A stretch of 64,000 nucleotides of DNA from Heloderma charlesbogerti (taxonomy: Eukaryota > Chordata > Lepidosauria > Squamata > Helodermatidae), in assembly GCA_026122225.1 (NCBI GenBank), contig JANEZZ010000407.1, forward strand, positions 310,001 through 374,000, given 5' to 3'. Positions within the stretch are counted from its first letter, which is position 1; each line of letters opens with the position of its first letter. The notes beneath the pieces were generated by a model. It saw only the letters and a list, made by a program, of their open reading frames with translations, searched no databases and was not told where the DNA came from. Shown one piece after another: positions 1-11,409 of the stretch. Both the position numbers and the translations under genes were made by a program.

Positions 1-262
1 AGCCAGTGTAGTACAGTGGTGAGAGTGACGCACTGGGAGCCGGGAGATCCAGGTTCTAGTCCCCACTCGGCCATGGAAGCTCACTGGGTGACTTTGGGCC
101 AGTCACAGACTCTCAGCCCAACCTACCTCACAGGGTTGTTGTTGAGAGGATATACGGAGAGGAGAAGGATAATGTAAGCCGGATTGGGCTCCTTGCAAGA
201 GGAAAAAAGGTGGGATATAAATGCAATAATAAAAATATGAATGCAATAATAATAAAAAAAAG
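1..262 (+). repeat. tRNA-promoter SINE with L2-like tail
   Basis: It starts with a pol III-like box A (TGTAGTACAGTGG) and box B (GGTTCTAGTCC). A conserved middle follows (cactcggccatggaagctca, ggccagtcacagactctcag, ctcacagggttgttgttg), then an L2-like ending (gtgggatataaatgc) and an AT-rich tail. A copy of the same family lies inverted at 54124-54375. The left end may be cut by the window edge. Confidence 0.75.
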
Positions 263-345
263 ATTCTTAATCCACCTTTAAAGGTAGAACTCACATTATG
301 ATGGAATGTGATAATGCTTTGTTCTTTTTAATGTCTTAAAATTTA

Positions 346-1176
346 ATGCTCTTGGATCCAGAACTGTCACTTGAGGCACAGGTGAACTCAGTGGCACGGA
401 GCACTTTTTATCAGCTTAGGCTGGTATACCAACTACGTCCTTATCTGGACAGAGATAGCCTAGCTACAGTTATCCATGCTCTGATAACTTCTCGTCTGGA
501 TTACTGCAATGCGTTATACGTGGGGCTGCCTTTGAAAACGGTCCGGAAACTTCAACTGGTCCAAAATAGGGCAGCAAGACTGTTAACAGGGACTGGCCTG
601 CGAGCTCATATTACGCCAGTACTTTTCCAGCTGCACTGGCTGCCGGTCCATTTCCGGGCCCGATTCAAAGTGCTGGTGTTAACATTCAAAGCCCTTAACG
701 GCTTGGGGCCAGGTTACCTGAAGGATCGCCTCCTCCCATATGTGCCTGCCCAGACCTTAAGATCATCAGCAGCAGCCCTTCTCCGTGAGCCCCTGCCAAA
801 GGAAGTGAGGCGGGTGGCTACTAGGAGGAGGGCTTTTTCTGCTGTGGCACCCCGGCTCTGGAATGAGCTCCCTAGTGAGGTTCGCCTGGCGCCTACATTG
901 TACTCCTTTCGGCGCCAGGTGAAGACCTTTTTATTTTCCCAGGCATTGTAGCTTTCTAAATTTTTATCTTTGCTGTTTTAAATCTGTATTTTAAACTCCT
1001 GCACTGCTGCTAGGTTTTATTGTGGTTGTATTGTTATATTGTGGTTTTAATGTTCTATATATTTTAAATTGTTTTATTGTGTGTTGTTTGGTTTTAGTTT
1101 TTGTGAACCGCCCAGAGAGCTTCGGCTATTGGGCGGTATAGAAATGAAATAAATAAATAATAAAATAAAATAAAAT
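346..1176 (+). mobile_element. L2-clade LINE, 3' end with C-terminal ORF remnant
   Basis: A 201-codon open frame (346-951) encodes the region after the reverse-transcriptase core of L2-type LINEs, including SRLDYCNALYVGLP, LQLVQNRAARLLTG and LHWLPVHFRARFK. A 3' UTR follows with the hallmark end gagcttcggctattgggcgg and an AAATAAAT-type tail. The RT catalytic domain is missing, so the copy is 5'-truncated. The open frame is long enough to have been mistaken for a gene. Confidence 0.85.
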
Positions 1177-1902
1177 GTCTCAATAAACTGTATATTAAAA
1201 AAGGGAAAGTAATGATTTTTTGTATAACTTGGTATATTTTTGTTTTGCATGTTTTTAATTTGTGTTCTGAAATTTTGTAAGCTCCACTAGGAATTTTATT
1301 AAAGGGCAGGGTATAGATCCCTAGGGGAAAAAAATACCTTAAAACTCTTCACTCTCTGTCCTGCCAGCCCCCATTACTTGAGACAAATGTCAAAGCCACA
1401 GATCTGCACATACTGTACAGAATGAAGTCAAAAACTGTCAAAAACGTGCTATCAGAGATCACATAAAGGCCAGGAAAGCTGGAGTCCAATTCACAGAAGT
1501 TTACATACTTAGGAAAGGGCAATCTCAATGAACAAAATGCATGGCCACAAACGCACTCATGACAAGCCTGGATGCAATTAAAGTGTGGCGCTCACTGAAA
1601 CGCTCCCTCAGCTCAAAACAGAACTCCAGCACAAACCATCAGATGAAAAATGAGGCTTTATTTATTTTGGCCGTCAAGACAAAATCCGTCGAACATGGCA
1701 TCCTTGTGGAAAGGAACTGGACAGGATAAGCTGCACTCATTTTCCTACCATCAGAGAAACTCCTTTGGTCTAAACAGCAGCCACCAGCAAACAGCTCAGA
1801 GAGTCTCATTGAAGGCATGAGATTTTGTTCACACGTAAGACAGACCTGCTGAAACACTTTTAGCTTCGTCACAATGGTTGAGCTGCGGAAGGCAGATTTA
1901 AG
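1177..1902. other. Unassigned sequence
   Basis: AT-rich sequence with only short frames (up to 77 codons). No repeat family, RNA gene or exon is recognised. Confidence 0.4.
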
Positions 1903-1992
1903 GGGGTTATTTATTTATTTACAATATTTACATATCACTCCACATCTAAAGATTTCGGAGTAGTGAACAGCAGAGATAACAAAATCATATTG
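1903..1992 (-). mobile_element. LINE 3' tail fragment (L2-B type)
   Basis: The sequence ttatttatttacaatatttac followed by catatcactccacatctaaag is nearly the same as the 3' end of the minus-strand L2-B element near 26963-27015. Only the tail is present. Confidence 0.6.
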
Positions 1993-1997
1993 TTTCG

Positions 1998-2246
1998 TAG
2001 GGTTGGAAGGGGCCTATAAAACCACCGAGTCCAACCCCCTGCTCAATTCAGGAATCCAAATCAAAGCATACCTGACAGATAGCTGTCCAGCTTCATCTTG
2101 AATGCCTCCAGCATGGAAGAGCCCACTACCTCCCTAAGTGGTTCCATTGTTGTGTTGCTCTAACAGTCAGGAGGTTTTTCCTGATGTTCAGCCAGAATCT
2201 GGCTTCCTGTAACTTGAGCCCATTATTTCGTGTCCTGCACAATGGG

Positions 2247-2278
<32 letters not shown>

Positions 2279-2985
2279 TTTTATTCCATTTCTATACTGC
2301 CCAATAGCCGAAGCTCTCTGGGCGGTTCACAAAAATTAAAACCAAACAACACACAATAAAACAATTTAAAATATATAGAACATTAAAACCACAATATAAC
2401 AATACAACCACAATAAAACCTAGCACCAGTGCAGGAGTTTAAAATACAAATTTTTAAAACAGCAAAGCTAAAAGTTTAGAAAGCTGGAATGCTAATATGC
2501 CTGGGAAAATAAAAAGGTCTTCACCTGGCGCCGAAAGGAATACAATGTAGGTGCCAGGCGAACCTCACTAGGGAGCTCATTCCACAGCCGGGGTGCCACA
2601 GCAGAAAAAGCCCTCCTCCTAGTAGCCACCCGCCTCACTTCCTTTGGCAGGGGCTCACGGAGAAGGGCTGCTGATGACGATCTTAAGGTCCGGGCAGGCA
2701 CACGTGGGAGGAGGCGATCCTTCAAATAACCTGGCCCCAACCCGTTAAGGGCTTTGAATGTTAATACCAGCACTTTGAATCGGGCCCGGAAATGGACTGG
2801 CAGCCAGTGCAGCTGAAAAAGTACTGGCGTAATATGAGCTCGCAGGCCAGTCCCTGTTAACAATTTTGCTGCCCTATTTTGGACCAGCTGAAGTTTCCAG
2901 ACCGTTTTCAAAGGCAGCCCCACATATAACGTATAGCAGTAATCCAGATGATGGAGAAGAGAGCCCGGCCTTCCTCTCTGTGACA
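1998..2985 (-). mobile_element. CR1 LINE 3' end, split by an L2
   Basis: 1998-2248 is the CR1 3' UTR in antisense (gtagggttggaaggggcct, gagtccaaccccctgctca). The matching continuation gagaagagagcccggccttc at about 2953-2985 lies on the other side of an L2 (2250-2952). The L2 therefore inserted into an older CR1 copy. Confidence 0.75.
2250..2952 (-). mobile_element. L2-clade LINE 3' fragment
   Basis: A TTTA-rich tail and the conserved end caatagccgaagctctctgg (antisense) lead into an antisense frame with LQLVQNRAAKLLTG and LHWLPVHFRARFK, closely related to the copy at 346-1176. It is 5'-truncated within the post-RT domain. Confidence 0.85.
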
Positions 2986-3747
2986 CTCTCTTTGATGGCT
3001 GAAAGCGAGGAGGAGCTGAGGAACCTCATGACGGAGGTGAAAGAAGAAAGTGCAAAAGCTAGGTTGCAGTTAAACCTCAAAATACCAAGATTATGGCAAC
3101 CAGCTTGATTGATAACTGGCAAACAGAGGGAGAAAGCATGGAGGCAGTGACAGACTTAGGCTTTCTAGGCACAAGGATTACTGCAGATGCTAACTGCAGC
3201 CAGGAAATCAGAAGACGTTTACTTCTTGGGAAGAGAGCAATGACAAATCTTGATAAAATGGAGAAGAGCAGAGACATCATGCTGACATCAAAGGTCTGCA
3301 TAGTTAAAGCAGTGGTATTCCCCGTAGCAACCTATGGCTGCGAGAGCTGGACCATAAGGAAGGCTGAGCGAAGGACGATAGATGCATTTGAAATGTGGTG
3401 CTGGAGGAAAATTCTGAGAGTGCCTTGGACTGCAAGAAGATCAAACCAGTCCATACTCCAGGAAATCAAGCCAGACTGCTCACTGGAGAGAATGATATTA
3501 AGGGCAAAACTGAAGTACTTTGGCCACATAATGAGAAGACAGGATACCCTGGAGAAGATGCTGATGCTAGGGAAAGTGGAAGGCCAAAGGAAGAGGGGCC
3601 GACCTAGGGCAAGATGGAGGGATGATATTCTGGAGGTGACGGACCCGACCTTGGGGGAGCCGGGGGTGGTGACGGCCGACAGGAAGCTCTGGCGTGGGCT
3701 GGTCCATGAAGTCACGAAGAGTCGGAAGCCACTGAACGAATAAACAA
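2986..3747 (+). mobile_element. RTE-clade LINE, second subfamily (BovB-related), 3' fragment
   Basis: The 216-codon frame 3093-3743 has the RTE C-terminal signature GCESWTIRKAE, WCWRKILRVPWTARRSNQSI and YFGHIMRR. The 3' end reads ccatgaagtcacgaagagtc plus an ACA-rich tail. It differs steadily from the BovB copies in this window (IRRRLLLGKRAMTNLDK instead of IKRRLLLGRKAMANLDS), so it is a separate lineage. A longer antisense copy is at 58120-59094. The catalytic RT core is absent here. Confidence 0.82.
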
Positions 3748-3749
3748 CA

Positions 3750-4709
3750 ACAATCATGGAGGACGGGTGAAGTGCCAGGTGACTGGAGGAGGGCTAACGT
3801 TGTCCCTATCTTCAAAAAGGGTAAAAAGGAGGAACCTGGGAACTACGGACCAGTCAGTCTGACATCAATCCCTGGGAAAAGTCTGGAACAGATGATAAAG
3901 CAATCCATCTGGAAACACCTTGAAAACAATGCCGTGATTACGCAAAGCCAACATGGATTTCTCAAGAACAAATCCTGCCAAACAAATCTGATCTCATTTG
4001 TTGATGAAGTAACCTCCCTTGAGGACTGTGGGAATGCTGTGGACATCATATACCTCGACTTCAGCAAAGCTTTCGACAAGGCGCCCCAAGATCTCCTGAT
4101 GAGCAAACTAGCTCAAAGTGGGCTACACGAAACAACGATCCAGTGGATCCACAGCTGCCTACAGAATTGGACTCAAAGAGTGCTTGTCAATGGGATCTTC
4201 TCAAACTAGGGAGAGGTAACGAGAGGGGTACCACACGGCTCAGTCCTGGGCCCAGTGCTCTTCAACATTTTTATGAATGACTTGGAGGAGGAGGTGCAGG
4301 CAATGCTGATCAAATTTGCAGATGACACAAAATTGGGCGAGATAACTAATACGGTGGAAGACAGAAACAAAATTCAAAGTGATCTTGATAGGCTGGAACG
4401 CTGGGCAGAAAACAACAGAATGACATTTAGTAGGAATAAATGCCAAGTTCTGCACCTAGGAAAAAGACACCAAAGGCACTGTTACAAGATGGTGGATACA
4501 TGGCTCAACAACACGACAAGCGAGAAAGATCTTGGAATTGTTGTCGATCACAACCTGAATATGAGCCAACAATGTGATGTGGCTGCAAAAAAGGCCAATG
4601 CTCTTTTGGGCTGCATTCATAGAATCATAGCTTCCAAATCCTGGGAAGTACTAGTTCCCCTCTACTCAGCACAGGTTAGGCCTCATCTGGACTGCTGTGT
4701 CCACCTTTA
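3750..4709 (+). mobile_element. CR1 LINE fragment, RT domain (plus strand)
   Basis: Frames 3772-4209 and 4255-4767 encode CR1 [32 protein letters not shown], and FADDTKL in the catalytic box. An in-frame TAG at about 4207 breaks it. It abuts a CR1 piece in the opposite orientation at 4710. The two cover nearly adjacent parts of the element, suggesting an inversion. Confidence 0.82.
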
Positions 4710-5021
4710 TTCCTCTAGGATGCAGTTCATCTGGCCCTGGAGATTTGAACTCATTCAAAGCAATTAGGTGTTCCTTGACCATATGCCTATCGATCTCAAG
4801 CTGCAATCCTGCCCCTTCAACCCATACTTTGCATTTGCCAAGGGGTCATAGACCCTCTTTTGGGAGAAGACTGAGCCAAAGTAGGAATTGAGCAGTTCTG
4901 CATTTTCTTTGTTATGTTATCATTTTGCTATCCTTATTTAATAGCTGAACCACCATTTCTTTCCTCTGTCTTTTACTATGCATGTCGCTGAAGAAAGCCT
5001 TTTTGTTGTTGCTTATAGCAT
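4710..5021 (-). mobile_element. CR1 copy A, first block
   Basis: Antisense CR1 coding sequence (ggatgcagttcatctggccc onward). It continues without loss at 7076 after an L2 insertion, and at 16501 after a provirus. The 6-bp target duplication TAGCAT flanks the L2 (5016-5021 and 7076-7081). Confidence 0.82.
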
Positions 5022-6154
5022 TTAGGAGAACAACTCCCTTGAGGAGGGAGTGATGCCATCAGCCCTCAAGGAGGCAGTAATAAGACCGCTCTTAAAGAAG
5101 CCCTCCTTGGATCCCCAAGTTCTGATCAACTTTTGCCCAGTCTCAAATCTCCATTTTGGGGCAAGGTGATTGAGCAGGTGGTGGCGATGCAGTTGAAGGC
5201 ACACTTGGAAGAAACCGATTATCTAGACCCATTTCAGTCGGGCTTCAGGCTTGATCATGGGACAGAAACTGCCTTGGTCGCCTTGGTGGATGATATGAGG
5301 AGGGCTCTGGATAGGGGTGAATGTGCCTTCCTTGTTCTCCTCGACCTCTCAGTGGCTTTTGATACCGTTGACCACAGTATCCTCCTGGACCGCCTGGATG
5401 GGTTGGGCACTGGAGACACCGTATTGCAGTGGTTCCGGTCCTTCCTCTCCGGCAGGTACCAGAGGGTAGCACTGGGAGAGGAGGTTTCAGACCCGTGGCC
5501 ACTCACTTGAGGGGTGCCACAGGGTTCCATCCTCTCCCCGATGCTATTTAACATCTATGTGAAGCCGCTGGGGGCTATCATCAGCAGGTTTGGGGTGCAG
5601 TGTCATCAGTATGCAGATGACACGCCACTCTACCTCTCGTTCAAATCTTCACCAAGGTTGGCCATAGAATCCCTGTCCAAATGTCTGGAGACGATGAGTG
5701 GCTGGATGGGGAGGAATAAGCTGAAGCTGAACCCTGACAAGACCGAGGTACTTGAATGGGGTACGGCTACCCTTGAAAGACCAGGTCCTCAGCCTGGGGG
5801 TCATTTTGGACTCCCAGCTGTCCATGGAGGCTCAGGTGTCAGCTGTGAGCCGGACAGCACTGTATCAACTCCATTTGATACGGCGGCTGCGCCCCTTCCT
5901 TCCCGACCATCTGCTCCCATCGGTAGTACATGCCCTGGTCTCCTCTCGTTTAGACTACTGTAATGTGCTCTAGGTGGCGTTACCCTTGAAGACAGTTCAG
6001 AAGCTGCAGCTGGTACAGAACACAGCAGCTCGCCTGATTAAAGGCAGCAGCCGGCAAGATCACATCACTCCAGTGCTGAAGGAGCTGCACTGATTACCAG
6101 TTGTTTTCCAGGACAAATTCAAGGTGTTATTTTTGACCTTTAAAACCCTGTATG

Positions 6155-6677
6155 TGAAAGGGTGGACACTGAGCCCATAGAATCCCAGAGTAGTTCTGAT
6201 TCTGAGGAAGAGCAGCCGCTCCAGGGAGAGGAGCGCGCTCATCCTTCCCAGGGCCAACAGCTGGCAGAGAGCCCTCCCACAGGCATTCCTGGCATAGATA
6301 GCAGTCCTGGGAGTGACAGAGCGTGGGCAGACTTGCTGGACACGCGATGCCGACGCAGGGAGCGGCGCCAAATGGAGGGCGCGGATAGGAGGCGTAGTGC
6401 CCGGTTGGTGCGCAAACAATGGTTGCGCCCAGAGGATCCAAGGGAAAAGGGGAGGGACTCTCCGTAGCCCATAAGTTCAGGGTCTGCCAGTGATTCTCCT
6501 TCAAACGGGGACCAACTGTTCCAACTTAGGGCATAGGTACTCTGTTGCTCATATCTAGTTGCTAACAGTAGAGTTAAGTTATAAAAGAGGAATAAAGCTT
6601 GGAAAAGAATCCCTTTGTCTGTGTCTGGACTTGGCTACTGGATTAGACTGAGAGAGGCCGCCAAGGAGCCCTTGACA
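6155..6677 (+). mobile_element. Solo LTR inserted in an L2
   Basis: The 523-bp block begins TG and ends CA and is flanked by GTATG/ATATG (4 of 5 bases identical). It interrupts L2 sequence that is continuous on either side. It has a TATA box (TATAAAAG, 6580-6587) and a poly(A) signal AATAAA (6591-6596). These are the marks of an LTR left by recombination. No internal retroviral region is present. The family is unknown; a gypsy-like or ERV origin is possible. Confidence 0.7.
6162..6467 (+). CDS. 101-codon open frame inside the solo LTR, unknown product
   Basis: The frame opens with an acidic serine-rich segment (SSSDSEEEQPLQGEE) and moves to a basic arginine-rich segment (RCRRRERRQMEGADRRRSAR). 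It ends before the LTR's TATA box. I do not recognise it. It could be chance, or the remains of a small protein or gag leader captured in the LTR. No start context or homologue supports expression. Confidence 0.25.
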   Translation: MDTEPIESQSSSDSEEEQPLQGEERAHPSQGQQLAESPPTGIPGIDSSPGSDRAWADLLDTRCRRRERRQMEGADRRRSARLVRKQWLRPEDPREKGRDSP

Positions 6678-7075
6678 ATATGTTTGTGGCCCAGCCTATC
6701 TTAAGGAGCGCCTCCAGCAACACCAGATAGGCCACTTAACAAGATCAGCCTCAGATGGCTTTCGCTCTGTCCCATCAGCCAGGACAGTTAGACTGGTGGG
6801 GACGAGGGAGAGGGCCTTTTCTGTGGTGGCCCTCTCTGTGGAACTCCCTCCCTAAGGAACTCCGTCATGCCCCCTCTTTAATGAGCTTCCGCCGTGCATT
6901 AAAAACATGTTTGTTCAGGCAGGCATTTGGGGTGGGTTACAGTATTTTAGAAAATGTTTTTATTGTAGAATTGTATTGTTTTAAACTGTTTTATTATTTG
7001 TTGTGCATCGCCCAGAGTGGCTGGGTGACCAGCCAGATGGGCAATTAATACATTTAATAAATAAATATATAAAAT

Positions 7076-7715
7076 TAGCATCCCTCACTAACCTCAGATT
7101 GTTCTCAGCTTTAGCCTTCCTGACGCCATCCCTGCAATTCTGTGCTACCTGCCTGTACTCTTCCTTTGTTGCTTGGCCTTCTTTCCACTTCCTATATGTG
7201 TCCTTTTTTGTTTTCAGGTCATCTCTAAGCTTTTTGTGAAGCCACATTGGCTTCTTCTGTTCTCTTCCACCTTTTCTTCTTGTTGGAATTGCTTGTGATT
7301 GTGCCTTGAGAATTTCCTTTTTTAAAAGCTCCCACCCATCTTGGACTCCTTTTCTCGCTAGCATCGCTTGCCATGGGACCTTACTGATCATTGTTCTGAG
7401 TTTATGAAAATCAGCTTTCCTAAAATCCAGGCTACGCGTTTGACTACACTCGGCTTTTGCTTCCCTTAGAACCAAGAACTCAAGTACAACATGGTCGCTT
7501 TCCCCCAGAGTTCCTGTAACCGCTACTCTATCCACTAAGTCATCTCTGTTGCTTAGGATCAAGTCAAGGATAGCCGATCCTCTAGTTCCTTCCTCTACTT
7601 TCTGTAGAAGGGAGTTATCTGCCACACAAGTCAGGAATTCCCTGGAGGGGCCATGTTTTGCAGAATTTGTCTCCCAACAAATACCGAGGAAATTGAAGTC
7701 CTCCATTACTACTAC
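7076..7715 (-). mobile_element. CR1 copy A, second block (endonuclease C-terminus to RT start)
   Basis: The antisense frame 6981-7739 encodes CR1 sequence such as MEDFNFLGICWETNSAKHGP, RGSAILDLILSNRDDLVD and GESDHVVLEFLV (endonuclease C-terminal motifs). It ends at 7715 where the LTR of the provirus begins, and resumes at 16501. Confidence 0.85.
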
Positions 7716-10690
7716 TGTAGCAGCCATATCGGGGGTCATAGAATCATAGAATCATAGAATAGTAGGGTTGGAAGGGGCCTACAAGGCCATCGAGTCCAAC
7801 CCCCTGCTCAATGCAGGAATCCAAGTCAGAGCATCCCTGACAGATGGCTGTCCAGCCTCGTCTTGAAGGCCTCCAGTGTGGGAGAGCCCACCACCTCCCC
7901 AGGTCACTGGTTCCACTGTCGTACTGCTCTTACAGTCAGGATGTTTTTCCTGATGTTCAGACGGAATCTGGCTTCCTGTCACTTGAGCCCATTATTCCGT
8001 GTCCTGCACTCTGGGATGATCAAGAAAAGATCCTGGCCTTCTTCTCTGTGACAACCTTTCAAGGACTTGAAGAGTGCTATCATATCTCCCCTCAGTCTTC
8101 TCTTCTCAAGGCTAAACATGCCCAGTTCTTTCAGTCTCTCTTCATAGGGCTTTGTTTCCAGTCCCCTGATCATCTTTGTTGCCCTCCTCTGAACCCTCTC
8201 CAGTTTGTCTGCATCCTTCTGAAAGTCTGGTGCCCAGAACTGGACACAGAACTCCAGATGAGGCCTAACCAGTGCTGAGTAGAGGGGAACTAGTACTTCC
8301 CAGGATTTGGAAGCGATGCTTCTATGAATGCAGCCCAAAAGAGCATTGGCCTTTTTTGCAGCCACATCACATTGTTGACTCATATTCAGCTTGTGATCGA
8401 CAACAATTCCAAGATCCTTCTCGCTTGTAGTGTGGTTGAGCCACGTATCACCCATCTTGTAACTGTGCATTTGGTTTCTTTTTCCTAGGTGCAGAACTTG
8501 GCATTTCTCCCTATTAAATGTCATTCTGTTGTTTTCTGCCCAGCGCTCCAGTCTATCCAGATCACTTTGAATTTTGTTTCTGTCTTCCAAAGTATTAGCT
8601 ATCCCGCCCAATTTTGTGTCATCTGCAAATCTGATCAGCATTCCCTGCACCTCCTCCTCCAAGTCATTCATAAAAATGTGGAAGAGCACTGGGCCCAGGA
8701 CTGAGCCCTGCGGTACCCCACTTGTTACCTCTCCCCAGTTTGAGAAGGTCCCATTGAGAAGCACTCTTTGAGTCCGATCCTATAGCCAGCTGTGGATCCA
8801 CCGGATCATTGTTTCATCTAGCCCACTTTGAGCAAGTTTGCTCATCAGGAGATCATGGGGCACGTTGTCGAAAGCTTTGCTGAAGTCGAGATATATGATG
8901 TCTACAGCATTCCCACGGTCTACAAGGGAGGTTACTTGATCAAAAAATGAGATCAGATTCGTTTGGCAGGACTTGTTTTTCACAAATCCATGTTGGCTTC
9001 GAGTAATCACGGCATTGTTGTCAAGGTGCTTCCAGATGGATTGCTTTATCATCTGCTCCAGAATTTTCCCAGGGATTGATGTCAGACTGACTGATCTGTA
9101 GTTCCCAGGTTCCTCCTTTTTACCCTTTTTGAAGAGAGGGGCAACGTTAGCCCTCCTCCAGTCATCTGGCACTTCCCCCGTCTTCCATGATTTCTCAACA
9201 AGAATAGACAGCGGTTCTGAGAGTTCTTCTGCCATTTCCTTTATTACTCTAGGATGCAGTTCATCTGGCCCTGGAGATTTGAACTCATTCACAGTCATTA
9301 GGTGTTCCTTGACCATATGCGTATCGATCTCAAGCTGCATTCCTGCCCCTTCAGCCTGCACTTCGCCTTTGCCAGGGGGGTCATAGACCCTCTTTTGGGA
9401 GAAGACTGAGCCAAAGTAGGAATTGAGCACCTCTGCCTTTTCTTTGTCATCTGTTATCGTTTTGCCATCCTGATTTAATAGCTGAACCACCATTTCTTTC
9501 CTCTGCCTTTTACTATGCACGTAACTGAAGAAAGCCTGTTTGTTGTTTTTAGCATCCCTCGCTAACCTCAGCTCGTTCTCAGGTTTAGCCTTCCTGACGC
9601 CATCCCTGCCATTCTGTGCTACCTGCTTGTACTCTTCCTTTGTTACTTGGCCTTTTTTCCACTTCCTATATGTGTCCCTTTTTGTTTTCAGGTCATCTCT
9701 AAGCTTTTTGTGAAGCCACATTGGCTTCTTCTGTTCTCTTCCACCTTTTCTTCTTGTTGGAATTGCTTGTGATTGTGCCTTGAGAATTTCCTTTATTAAA
9801 AGCTCCCACCCATCTTGGACTCCTTTTCTCGCTAGCATCGCTTGCCGTGGGACCTTACTGATCATTGTTCTGAGTTTATGAAAATCAGCTTTCCTAAAAT
9901 CCAGGCTACGCGTTTGACTACACTCGGCTTTTGCTTCCCTTAGAACCAAGAACTCAAGTACAACATGGTCGCTTTCCCCCAGAGTTCCTGTAACTGCTAC
10001 TTTATCCACTAAGTCATCTCTGTTGGTTAGGATCAAGTCAAGGATAGCCGATCCTCTAGTTCCTTCCTCTACTTTCTGTAGGAGGAAGTTATCCGCCACA
10101 CAAGTCAGGAATTTCCTGGAGGGGCCATGTTTTGCAGAATTTGTCTCCCAACAAATATCGGGGAAATTGAAGTCCCCCATTACTACTACATCATACTTCC
10201 TTAAAACATTGGCTATTTGCTTTTCAAAAGTTTCATCCTTGTCTTCTCCTTGATTGGGTGGCCGGTAGTCAGACTAAGTAGCCCCATGCAGTCTCATGCT
10301 TCATGTTCTTGCTGAGCTCTTGCTCTCTGAAGTATATGTTTGTAAGCTGACGAGACACAGGAATTTCTTATCTTGTCAACAAAGGCTAACGTCATGGTGA
10401 TATGTATATCATGTTCTCTGCTGTTCTGTGCTTATCATGGCTACCCTATAACCCAGTTCTTGTATTATAAACAATGGTGCTAGGAGAAGAAATGTTGAGG
10501 ACTACAACCCCACACGGGAGGGAGAAGAGGAGCCGTTTCCTTTGTGTCACAATATCTATAAAAACAATGTGCTGATGTAAATCGGGGCTTCTGGCTCTTT
10601 GGAAGTGATTCCAGCCTTAAGCCCGCGCGTTAAATAAAGAATCTCTTTTTCCTTCACTCCGTGGTCTCTCTGACTCTGGGTTCTGCAACA
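7716..10690 (+). repeat. Provirus 5' LTR, split by CR1 copy B
   Basis: The first 23 bp (7716-7738) begin TGTAGCAGCCATATCGG. The remainder runs 10272-10690, with a TATA box (CTATAAAAAC) and poly(A) signal AATAAAG, and ends CTGCAACA. The total without the insert is 442 bp, against 443 bp for the 3' LTR. The CR1 is flanked by the 4-bp duplication GTCA. Confidence 0.9.
7739..10267 (-). mobile_element. CR1 copy B, 2.5 kb, inside the proviral 5' LTR
   Basis: The antisense element has the CR1 3' microsatellite (TAGAATCA repeats) at its left end and is 5'-truncated at right. Its ORF2 runs from 10180 to 7979 in one frame of about 734 codons with a single in-frame TAG at about 8777-8779. Motifs in order: endonuclease C-terminus (GDFNFPDICWE, GESDHVVLEFLV), RT ([52 protein letters not shown]), and the post-RT domain ([10 protein letters not shown] near the end). 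Its position inside the LTR makes it younger than the provirus. Confidence 0.92.
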
Positions 10691-10694
10691 TAAA

Positions 10695-10712
10695 TGGTGC
10701 CATTACTCGGAT
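10695..10712 (+). other. Retroviral primer-binding site, tRNA-His type
   Basis: TGGTGCCATTACTCGGAT lies four bases after the 5' LTR. It matches the complement of the 3' end of vertebrate tRNA-His at 16 of 18 positions. Class I retroviral elements of the ERV-H type are known to use this primer. Confidence 0.75.
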
Positions 10713-11409
10713 GTGGCAGGCTCTGAGACAGAGAGGTGGCAGTTGCCTGCTCTTTATTGCCGCACCGGGAGGGAGAGCTCGGCGCACGCCTCCCTTTCTT
10801 GGCGCCACCGACCTTTTTGTCGGGTGAACGGGAGAAAGCCTGCGCTGGGATCACCCAAACGGCAGCGAGCGGCAAGAGAACCTCGGGAAGTGGAGGAAGG
10901 AACTTGAGCCCTGCCTGTACTGCAGCTGCAATTGAGTTGAAACCCACATTGGAAGCCTTCAGGAGAAAGGCAAGTATATGGAGTAAAAAGAGGGCCCCGC
11001 CTTTAGGAGAAAGGCCACTGGGCAGAAAAAAAGAGGGCCCCGCCTCATGAAGAAGGTCAGTGTTAGTATACGTATATAAAAGGTGACCCACCCGATTGGG
11101 GGTGGAGGGGGGACTTGATCACTCCCCCGAGCAGGCACTAATACTCAGCAAGGCGCTGAGGAAACTGCTTCGCTCTAGTGGAAAAGTGGGGAAGTGGGTG
11201 GCAGGGACATATGAATGAAGTGGTGAAATTGATGATTGTGTTGAGTGGCTACTGCGGTTTCTGTTGCATACCGTTGACCGTCCGGGTGCCCAGGCCAGTA
11301 GCAAAGTGCGAGGTGTAAAAATTCCTCTTGTGCCGGTCAGTGAGACCCCTTACTCGCTGACCAATCCCCTTTCCTCTATTGTGTCCGTCTTTATCTTAGG
11401 AGGGAGGCT

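Larger units (their letters stand above)
5022..7075 (+). mobile_element. L2-clade LINE, about 2 kb with RT, inserted in CR1 copy A
   Basis: Frames 5133-5510 and 5514-5963 encode L2 [49 protein letters not shown] and the catalytic HQYADDT near 5613. A TGA at about 5508 interrupts the frame, with further shifts after 5750. The 3' end (cgcccagagtggctgggtga and an AATAAATA tail) reaches the target duplication TAGCAT. A solo LTR (6155-6677) splits it, and removing the LTR restores the local alignment to other L2 copies. Confidence 0.85.
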
